Below, piece after piece: positions 56,000 to 64,000 of a stretch of 64,000 nucleotides of DNA. The stretch's first letter is position 1; the number at the start of each line of letters is the position of its first letter. A program made the translations under genes and the position numbers. Under the pieces are notes generated by a model. The model was not told the origin of the DNA and did no database searches. It saw only the letters and a program-made list of their open reading frames with translations. Source of the DNA: Fomitopsis serialis (lineage: Eukaryota > Basidiomycota > Agaricomycetes > Polyporales > Fomitopsidaceae); contig NW_025955136.1 of NCBI RefSeq assembly GCF_022376445.1, positions 16,453 through 80,452 of the forward strand, in the 5' to 3' direction.

Positions 56000-58900
56000 A
56001 TGCCGGCCACATCGTATACTCCTGGTGAACTCCTCATCCTGCGTAGCTTCCTCCCGGAGTGGAAGGCGGGTGACTCAAATGACCGTAAAGATGTCCGCTC
56101 GCGTGCCGTCGAGAAGTTGGAGGCCCACCGGGGAAAGCCGTTGAAGAAGGAGGGAAAAAAGGTACGTAGGTTGTCGTGCAGTGCGGATACATTGTATAAT
56201 GAATAATCAGGCTGTTCGGGCTTGGTTTTACAATGCCGCACCTGTTAAGAACAAGAAACGGAAAGACCGTCCTGCTGTGTTCGGCCGGCGGCTCAACTGG
56301 CACCGTGTGGTAGCTTGGCACATGCCCGCGGAGTTGGATGAGAAGATGGCTGCGACTGGGGTCACCCACGGAGACAAGGACTTTCTCGCGACTTATCAAA
56401 AGGAGCTGCGCAATCTGGCCAACAGTCTGCCCCGGGCGAAACAGCGGGAGTACAAGCAGGAGGCCGTCCGATGGAACTCGGAAGGTCAACCTCATGAATT
56501 GCAGGACCGGAACATCGTTCGGAAGAGCGAAGCGGTCATGTTAGACTTCGCAAATTACGTCTGGAGGAACTTCGGCATGCGTGTGTTCGTCCACGCTGTT
56601 TACAAATCCCTGGAAGGGAAACCGTGTTTAATCGAGTGAGTACCACCTTGTAATTGACTCCATATATTCTCATCCTTCCGTTATCACCAGCTTTGATTGC
56701 AACGACCTTGTCGACCCCAACGCCCAGCGTGCAGCGGGTCGGGTGAAATTCAAGGACATGTACCCCGACTACAAACGTGCGGACGGGTTCCGAGATCTAT
56801 TCAAGGACTATGGGCACAAATTGTTCGGTACGTGAATGGCCTGCACCATGTCCTGGCTAGTCCGGGTAGCTCATGCACAATGTCCTCATTGCAGCGGGCG
56901 AGGACTTATCGGAGGAGAGTGATGCGGATGTCAGGGCGAGTAAGCGGGGTGTGCCGAAGATTGACTGGGAGATGTACGATGACAACACCCCCTGTATGCC
57001 CCACCACGGCGCCGAGTGCTTCAAAAATCTACGGAACAAGAAGGCTTTTATTTCTGACTTCGTCCGGCTTCATTACGGTATGCATCCAATCTGTGTGATA
57101 TCATTGGGTGCTGACAGTGATGCAACAGTGGCCTATACAAATATGCCGAAGTTGAAAGTCCCCTGGGTCGCTCTCCAGGCGACTCCGGAGAAGCTTCTCG
57201 AGGCCGGGTCGCTTCCTAACGGTGTCACCCTCCAAGAACCGTCGCATCTGAAACAGGCGGAGGTTGACTCTCTTATCGCACACTGGCGTACAAGGGCTAA
57301 TTCCTCACGGCTTGCCTTTGTGATGCGTTTCATTGCCTACCGAAACCATCAAAGCGAAATCGTGTCTCTGGAGCATGAGGAGCCGAGGACTGCTTCCCGC
57401 CGCGCTGCCCGGAGGCACGCCCGCGCCGTCAGTCGTCCCCCGTCCGAAGGGTCGTCGGTCGAATACACGTCCCTCAAAGCGTGCTAGCGTGTCTCCGGCG
57501 AAAGACAGTGATGCTTCCGACGGTGATGATGAGCGGGAGAATCAACCCGGACGCCAGTCGGATGAAGGATACAGTGGCGAGGATATCGCCAGCCAACATG
57601 ATTCATCTAACAAGGAATCGTCGTCCTCTTCGTCGACGTCCCATTCATCAAGCTCGTCAAGTGGCAGCGATCCCGCTACCCCGCCCCCCCTCCTCACGAG
57701 CAAGAAAGGTCGGCCGCCCTGCCTTCGCCGGGAGCCTCGCCACAACCCCTGGCGAACCTGCAATCGGAGCTTGACGTCGACATGTTGACGGTAAAGCAAA
57801 GTCCGCATTCTGACATCCTGCCCGCATCAGACACGGGCATCCCATCCGCTGTGTCGTCGCCAATCCTGCAACCAGTCTTCGTCCCGGTGGATCGGAAAGG
57901 CAAGGGACGAGCTGATCGCCCTTTTCCGTCCGATCTTTTTAGTCCGGCGCCATCTCATCGTCCGGCGACACGGCCGAATGTGAAGCGACGAACGGTGCCT
58001 TCAAGTTGACATCGGGTCTCGTTATCGAGCGCATGAGCAGTCCACTCCATCAGGGCAGCCCCGAGCCGCGGTCGGATTCGCCTTGTCCGCCACCGCGGGT
58101 GGTGCCCCGTCAGCGTCGGGCGGATGGGATCGGTGCCGGACCATCCCAACCGTTCACTACAGCCTCATTGTCCGTTGAGCGCAATAGTGCTGCACGCTTA
58201 CCGTCCGTGCTTTTGGCAAAGACCGCTCGCCCAGGCAAGCCGCTGCCACACAATGCAATGCGCCGTACGGCTCGCATGGCCTCCACAGGACCTTCGGGTA
58301 CAACTGGTGTACCGATGGCGGTCGCATCGCCTTCAGTGACCCGGGCGGACGGCGGTGATCCAGGGCCATAAATCGCCTGTCGTCGCCATCGTCAGCGGAC
58401 CCAGATGACGTTTGTGAGATTGAGATCGGGGCTCCTGCCAAAATGGGGGACGACATGTTCGATCGGCTACGGTTCCTACGGGAACTGTCAAGAAGCAAAT
58501 ACTATTGTGCGCTGTTGGAAGTCATTGCACCGTTGGTACGCTTCCGCATTGTGAGTGTGTACTCTCCATGCTGAGCAATGATATCCTGGCAGTCACACGC
58601 CGGATCTTGGCATACGACCAAGACTTGGGAATGGGGTATGTGGTCCTACCGCAAGTCTCATTGCCCGCCCGCTGTCCACACGAACGCAACCGAGATCAGA
58701 GCATTCAAGTCGTGGCTCACCCGGATAACGACGAGCATGAAGGACACTTCCATCAGTGTCGATGAGGCACTGACCGTCGCCCTGACCATAGGAATGCTGC
58801 TGCACGATCTAGAAATGGCGTTATCGAGTAATCGCGATAAGTACAATTTGCCGGAACATGTACTTCAGACACTCCACGACCATGATTTCGTCAAGGAGCG

Positions 58901-59096
58901 CCTCCTTTATGCCTGCAAGGCATTGGCTCGAGAATGGCGGGAGGTTCCTCAGCGGACGAAGCGACTTATGAATCCTCCGGGCACCGGATCCGATGCTTCC
59001 GCAATCGGCGCGAGGATCAGGAAGCGTGGCCGCAAAGGGGTGCATGGGTCTCCTAAGGAGGAGCAGCGGGTTACCAAAAAGCTTCGCCGTGGTTAG
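56000..59096 (+). CDS. KDZ-linked accessory protein, unknown function
   Basis: ATG at 56000 begins MPATSYTPGELLILRSFLPE, then KLEAHRGKPLKKEGKK. A GTACGT...AATCAG intron joins AVRAWFYNAAPVKNKK. Later exons read EKMAATGVTHGDKDFLATYQ, VMLDFANYVWRNFGMRVF, FDCNDLVDPNAQRAAG, GVPKIDWEMYDDNTPCM and TLQEPSHLKQAEVDSLIAHW. A serine-rich tail follows (57490-58010) and a last part with ATEIRAFKSWLTRITTSMKD ends basic, RVTKKLRRG. The N-terminus resembles homeodomain/Myb-like openings of many basidiomycete transposon-associated proteins (ILRSFLPEW...WFYN), so DNA binding is plausible. Several joins in the tail need a frame change. The divergent placement from the transposase supports membership in the element. 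Confidence 0.6.
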
Positions 59097-59247
59097 ATTT
59101 CCCTGTACATATGACACAACATGGGTGGTGTATACATGTGCAGGAGAGGCTGGACGTCAATGGAGTTCATTCCTCCATAATTATTGAATGTATACTGAGT
59201 GACTTGTATAACTATTGAGTATGCGATTGTGGTCGTCAGACCTCCTT

Positions 59248-59382
59248 CATCCGACCTCGTTCGTCCGACCTCGGGCGTCCGACCTCGGGCGTCCGACCTC
59301 GGGCGTCCGCTCGGGCGTCCGCTGTCGGGCGTCCGCTGTCGGGCGTCCGCTGTCGGGCGTCCGCGGTCGGGCGTCCGATCGG
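59248..59382 (+). repeat. Array B: 14-bp CGTCCGxxxTCGGG repeat
   Basis: Ten units of the same 14-bp family and orientation as array A, with one 12-bp unit. The variable triplet runs ACC, then CTG, then CGG. It begins about 150 bases after the stop of the accessory gene. Confidence 0.9.
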
Positions 59383-59725
59383 CATCCCTGACATGAGAAC
59401 TGCGCTTACTGTCCGTTACCCCGGGATAGTATTCCATTGGAAGGAACATTCAATATAATTTCTTATAACGGCCTCGCACTCGGCGAGCCCACTGTGTACT
59501 CATTCGCCTGGCATACAGTATCATACAACGCGTATAGGGTACAACAACATCGAAGGACATAAGTGCTACTCAGCCGTGCCGGGACACATTACGGGCACGG
59601 CTGCGGGCCCGCACATTCTGGGGGGCGCTGTTGACCGGCACTTCGCGTGCCGCGCGCGGACGGTCATAGCACCTGTTAGAGTCGAAGTCAGTCGTCGGGA
59701 GCGAACGGCACAACCGAGTCGGTAC
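59383..59725. other. Spacer, no gene seen
   Basis: Sequence between array B and the next gene. Part could be the 3' end of the minus-strand gene at 59726. Confidence 0.4.
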
Positions 59726-60198
59726 TCACATCGCAAGCGGAAGGACAAGGTATTGCTCCGACATGCTGAAGTACTGAAGGTCCTTCACAGCAAACACATC
59801 GTGCCCAGCAGCCTCGTTGGCAGCCTGCACGAATGTGTCCCGAAGCTGCTCCTGCGCTTTGTCTTCGAGGATGCGACGGAAGTGTCTCTTCTGATCCTCC
59901 CACGCTGTGATGATCACGGCGGTTTCGCCTGCTTGCCGAGGAGCCCTATATTATCGGGGGGGGGTCAATAATGCATCCGAAAAATGGGGCGGGTACGCAC
60001 AGCTCACTGGTGCAACGCGGTGAGTCTCTGGGAGCGAGCGCACCCACTCGATTAATAGACGATGTCGTGCGAGACATCGTCATACGCGCCGGGCTCCTCA
60101 TCCGCCGGGGTATCCTGGAGGTGCTGCTCACCCCACCTCTTCACCCAGAAATCGTGGACACTGCTCTCGGGCAGTATGTAGCCCCCAATCATGCCCAT
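59726..60198 (-). CDS. Small unknown protein, two likely exons
   Basis: The ATG at 60198 reads MGMIGGYILPESSVHDFWVK and continues acidic (DEEPGAYDDVSHDI). A second open exon has VIITAWEDQKRHFRRILEDK and DTFVQAANEAAGHDVFAVKD. The composition looks coding and a GT...CAAGCAG intron of about 110-130 nt would join them, although the exact donor is uncertain. Not recognised. It is located between arrays B and C. Confidence 0.4.
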
Positions 60199-60927
60199 CC
60201 TGTGGATGGATAAGTCAGTCGATGCGAACGCTTGCCAGTGTGTCGTGGAACTTACCTGAATCTGTTCGGGTGCACCTGCCTAGATTGCCGGTGATAGATA
60301 AGATGCTGTCGCGATCTATATTATGATGGCCCTGACTCTGTGCCTGACAAATCACATGACTAATACCCACGCTGCTTGCTTCTGCCGTGTTCCGATATCC
60401 GTGGGCCTGCGCCAGTAGGCGTGCGGGAGCCGATGTCAGACTGAGTTCGGGCGTGTGAGCGTTGCTTTCAAAGACAATGTCACGCATACCGGATTCTTCC
60501 CCCGTGTTCCGCTAACCCGTGGCCTCAGGCGAAGGCCGTTTGGTAGCGCATGACAAGCTGAGTTCGGCCGTGTGAGGTATGCTCCGCAAGAGAGCGGACG
60601 AAAGGCGGGGACAGCTACGGAGCTTCCGATGGCGAGGATACGTCTCCATTGCGAAGCCGGCGATAAGGGAATATCTGTGCGAAACTCGGGTGTGGAGTCC
60701 CCACACCATGAGAAAGAAAACAGCGGGAATGAGTCATTGTGCTCAATCAGCATGTCTCTTGACCATTGCTGAAGCCGCATCACAACGCCCGAAGGCCAAA
60801 TGCCGCCTTCTGCATGACTCAGGCGACTATCCAAACTGTGCTCTCCATCCGTGCATCGCTTCCGAGAGAACCTATTGGCCGAGAATCATTGCATTCGTGC
60901 AATCATGTTCAGAGCTGGATACATCCA
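60199..60927. repeat. Spacer with imperfect ~120-bp direct repeat
   Basis: Two related segments, around 60386-60475 and 60505-60590, both run CGTGTTCCG...GTGGCC/GGCCT...TGAGTTCGG(G/C)CGTGTGAG. The rest shows nothing recognisable. Confidence 0.5.
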
Positions 60928-60934
60928 TATATAA
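60928..60934 (+). promoter_or_regulatory. Candidate TATA box
   Basis: TATATAA lies 62 nt before the ATG at 60996 and supports that start. Confidence 0.5.
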
Positions 60935-60995
60935 GAAGGTGGGCATTGTCGTTAAGCAGCAGCCGACGTGCAACACTCGTGCAGCATCGACAATC

Positions 60996-62061
60996 ATGAA
61001 CACGGTAAGCGGTGATGCCTCGGACGCATGCGGGCAGCAACCCTAACGCCCTGTAGGTCTCATTTGACGGACATGTCGATCTCGACAATCGCCTCAGGCA
61101 AATCTTCAACCACTGGCGGACGTGTCCTACTTCTAGCCAATACTCCACCTACGGAGCGTGGAACAAGTACCTCTCCGTGCGTTTTAGGCACGACATGGTC
61201 AAGCCCCAGGAACCGCTTCGCCCGTCCGTTCCGGGGCAGGATGTTCTTGATGTTCTTCACCGCCGCCGGGGCAACGCGGAGCTGGCTGCTGCTGCCGAAG
61301 TGCTCAGCCACGGTGCTCCCGTGAGCACCGACTACACGGGTATGTGGTCGGTGTTTCACTTTCAGGGCATCCGCTCACCTGCTGCAGGTGGACTCGTTTT
61401 CAAGCGGCAGAAGAGCGGCACGAAGATGCCCGACTTTGTCGTCGCGTCGTACTACGGTCTTGAGATCGGCACCAACGAGCTGAAGCCCGAGCTTCCACGC
61501 CTTGTCGTGGAAATAGGCTCGCTCGACGAGGGCAAGACGACACCGACAGCGGCCCATCGCAAGGCTATCTTGACGCAGCTCAAGGGGTACCTCATGCGGA
61601 TCGCGCTCAACATTCCGATAACATCCGCCGACTTCCCTTACGGCGTCGCCATCGTTGGCACGGAGGCGGCATGGATCCGTCCATACCGAAGCGGCGGCGG
61701 CGGCATTGGTTGGGCGTTCGTCGGTGGTGTGAATGGCGGTAAGGGAGATTGGGGGAGTATTTACGACCACAAGTTCCGGGCCCAGATCGATCAGCTGGTG
61801 CAGCGCAGCGAGGCAGACGCCATCGCTCATGCGCGTCTGTCCCGGGAGATGCTTGAAACTCCCGAGGCCTTCTTGGTGGCTGCGGAGGGTGACCCTGACG
61901 AGGCCGATGGCAGCGACGACGATCCCGAGGATGATGAGGGCGACGGCGAGGGTGGCGAGGGCAGCGACGGGGAGCGGGAGGCGCAACAGGATGAGGAGGA
62001 TGAAGACGACACCGAGGATGAGGGCGAGGAGGTCGAGGTCGAGTCCGAGGATGAGGATTGA
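60996..62061 (+). CDS. Agaricomycete-type unknown protein, possible PD-(D/E)xK fold
   Basis: A 9-nt first exon (MNT), an intron at 61005-61056 and a 1005-nt exon give 337 residues. The start is VSFDGHVDLDNRLRQIFNHW, then AELAAAAEVLSHG, TKMPDFVVASYYG, PRLVVEIGSLDEGKTT, LTQLKGYLMRIALNIPI and YGVAIVGTEAAWIRP. The tail from about 245 is strongly acidic. PD at MPDFVV, E in VVEIG and the following Gln/Lys (QLKGY) lie in the order of a restriction-nuclease-like core, but the motif Lys is replaced by Gly (EIG). It could be an inactive or unrelated fold. Similar proteins occur in many mushroom genomes in variable copy number, from memory of the family look. It lies between arrays B and C. Confidence 0.6.
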
Positions 62062-62210
62062 CACTCCTATTGCCGCCAACGATTGTTCCACCTATCCATC
62101 TTCTGTGTCGTATAAATATTGGTGATTGGAGCTACCGAATATGGGCATGAGAAAGGCAACACAGACAAGAGAAAGCGAGGTAACGAACGTATCCATACAG
62201 CCCAAGCCGA

Positions 62211-62280
62211 GGATCCGACGTCGGACGCCCGACGTCGGACGCCCGCGGTCGGACGCCCGAGGTCGGACGCATGATCTCGG
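62211..62280 (-). repeat. Array C: 14-bp repeat in reverse orientation
   Basis: About five units of GGACGCCCGACGTC, the exact complement type of arrays A and B. It starts 150 bases after the stop at 62061. Confidence 0.9.
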
Positions 62281-62434
62281 ACCGCGTGGTCGCGCATGCC
62301 CTGCTATGCACGTGCTTGTGGCGAGTGTGAGAAATATGGCCACAATGGCTTGATCGCATGTCCATTACGTACCCTCCTATCTCCTCTCATCTCATCTCTC
62401 AATCGCAATTCTCACCACCTCCGAAGTCCTTTCC

Positions 62435-63534
62435 ATGGCCGTCCCCACCGCGCAAGACTACGACAATGTCTGCGACAACGAGGCCCTTCCAATGGCGAAG
62501 GCAGCATTTGTCAGCTGGCAAGACAACCGAAGCACAGCTGAAGCCAATGCGCAGCTTGTGAAATCGATGGTAGAACCTCGGTGCAATGGCATGGAGTGAA
62601 GGGCTGATACGTTTCTTGTTCAGTGCATGGCTGCGCTCACGACGGGGCTCAAGCGTCTTTCCGACGAGAACACCCAGACGGCGCTAGGTATTACGGATGC
62701 CATGGCCCGCTTTTGGGATATCGTGGGTGGCGCGGAGGAATCGGGGGAAGCGACACTTTCACGTTTGAGTGACATAGTGATCCCAAAAGCGAGCCGAGAG
62801 CCGGAGCCCCTCATTCAGGTACCGCCGGGTGTTGCGTGGATGTCCGCGAAGCATGCGGTCGAGGATGGTATGTGTATCTGGCATGAGTATGGTTTCGGCT
62901 ACTGAGGGAAACACCAGGCACTGGGCTTCTCCCACCGGGCGAGGTCTCGATGTCCGCGTTTCGCACTCAAGTCCATGACACGCTTGCAGCGGAGACCAGT
63001 CGGGTGGAGGCAGTGGATGAGATGGTGGAGGCTCAGATAGCCGAATGTGAGGCGGATGAAGCTGCCATGAATCGTGAGGAGATGCTCCACAGCCAGGAGG
63101 CGAGTATGTTTCGTTCTCCCATTGATACAGCCATTGACATGTCCGTCGGCAGCACGTCGGACACTCCCTGTACCGACTGAACCTACGCCTCCTCCCCTCG
63201 CTCGTCATGCCAGTTCCAAAAAGTCCCACAGGTGTTGCCGCTGAGCGCGGACGGCAACATGCAGAAGGTGCTCGACCAAGGAGGAGATCGAATTCCTCCA
63301 TGAGTGCATTGCCGCGCTGAAAGCCACAACGAGTATATGGACGAATACATCTCTGCCGAGATCAGGTTCTGGGAATCGGCCGTGGCGGCAATGAGCGGAA
63401 CGTCCATGACTGGTATGCGAGGGGTGCCGAGCACCCTGTCATGGAAGACACGGCATACTTTACACAAAACTACACGGAGTTCGTTAGTGTACACGACATG
63501 TAGGATGGGTTACGCTTTGGTGCTGGATCTGTAG
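62435..63534 (+). CDS. Unknown protein, multi-exon
   Basis: ATG 62435 reads MAVPTAQDYDNVCDNEALPM. Intron 62570-62623 joins CMAALTTGLKRLSDENTQTA, then ITDAMARFWDIVGGAEESGE. A GTATGT...CACCAG intron leads to GLLPPGEVSMSAFRTQVHDT and an acidic helical part VDEMVEAQIAECEADEAAMN. After a third intron come VLPLSADGNMQKVLDQ, EEIEFLHECIAALKA and HNEYMDEYISAEIRFWESAV, in shifting frames. Two one-base losses would join them. Probably a helical protein; family unknown. Located between arrays C and D. Confidence 0.5.
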
Positions 63535-63694
63535 AACGGTTGTAACAGAGCTTCCTTATTTACAAAACACTGCCGAAATACCTGACGCTTCATATGCCTA
63601 CCCACGGAACTGACGCATCACACACACCCATGTCTTCTGCAGCTAGCGAACACTTATATACACAGGTGGGTGACAACCGGACAAACCGCATCCG

Positions 63695-63811
63695 CTGTGG
63701 GCACCCAATGCCGTCCGCCGCTGTCGGACGCCCGCTGTCGGGCGCCCGCTGTCGACGACGACCGATGTCGGACGCCCGCTGTCGGACGCCCACCGTCGGG
63801 CGCCCGAGCTC
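63695..63811 (-). repeat. Array D: degenerate 14-bp repeat, reverse orientation
   Basis: Seven or eight diverged units (GGACGCCCGCTGTC, GGGCGCCCGCTGTC) in the same orientation as array C. It starts about 160 bases after the gene end at 63534. Confidence 0.85.
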
Positions 63812-64000
63812 GAAGCCTGAGGGCGGATGCCCCGTATCGCTCGCCTGTCAAGTGGTGCGGATGGACCGACAGCGGTGACATGGTAGGCTGATTGTTGGGC
63901 ATCGCATTAAGGCTATGTGTCATTGAACTAGTTCCCGCCATACATGTACATACAGGACATATTCCCATTCATTCAGTTTGAGGTGACATTTTGACTGTGT
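63812..64000. other. Window end, nothing seen
   Basis: A/T-richer sequence without frames or motifs I can support. Confidence 0.5.

Noticed and set aside
61375..62091. 238-codon minus-strand ORF, leucine-rich
   Set aside because: It is the complement of the acidic-tail gene at 60996-62061. Its Leu/Ile richness comes from complementing GAG/GAC/GAT codons.

Overview
This window looks like a chromosomal segment from a filamentous basidiomycete, most likely an Agaricomycete (white-rot or polypore-like). The genes are split by many 46-70 nt GT-AG introns. The proteins (MTR4, small-subunit catalase, GH18 chitinase, caspase-like C14 proteins, KDZ transposase with a TET/JBP dioxygenase) have the make-up typical of that class. 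The species cannot be told from the sequence alone. Gene models were built by eye by joining reading frames at splice sites.

Layout. Bases 1-4386 hold a degenerate TCTCG-rich minisatellite and no gene I can support. Bases ~4700-9080 and ~23430-27850 are two diverged, inverted copies of one segment (tail of an F-box gene, a caspase-like C14 gene, and about 1.5 kb upstream of it). Between these arms lie the conserved genes: catalase (-), MTR4 exosome helicase (+), GH18 chitinase with a C-terminal CBM5/12 (-) and ribosomal protein uL14/RPL23 (-). Bases 28.8-42.3 kb carry an RBM18-like RRM protein, a C2H2 regulator, a small unknown protein, a HAD-type hydrolase, a GNAT acetyltransferase and a broken serine-rich gene, with long gene-poor gaps.

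From about 43.5 kb to the end the window is a mobile-element island. A cytochrome P450 has lost its 5' part where an LTR-like sequence begins. Next come a 1275-codon S/T-rich ORF, a spacer dense in CGGCCGA motifs, a TET/JBP-type 2-oxoglutarate/iron dioxygenase gene (+), a convergent KDZ transposase with CxC2 cysteine cluster (-), and a divergent KDZ-linked accessory gene (+). Two or three further unknown genes follow. Four arrays of a 14-bp CGGGCGTCCG-type unit sit just beyond gene 3' ends: two in one orientation (51.7 and 59.2 kb) and two in the other (62.2 and 63.7 kb). The likely theme is a DNA transposon that carries its own DNA 5-methylcytosine oxidase. That link is known for fungal KDZ elements; the repeat architecture seen here is the part worth pursuing.

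A caution on quality: at least eleven otherwise perfect, conserved coding regions are broken by loss of exactly one base, usually inside a homonucleotide run. Restoring one base per site brings the catalase, MTR4, HAD and TET/JBP models to a whole number of codons. I read this mainly as consensus error (run contraction), not pseudogenes, and say so at each gene.
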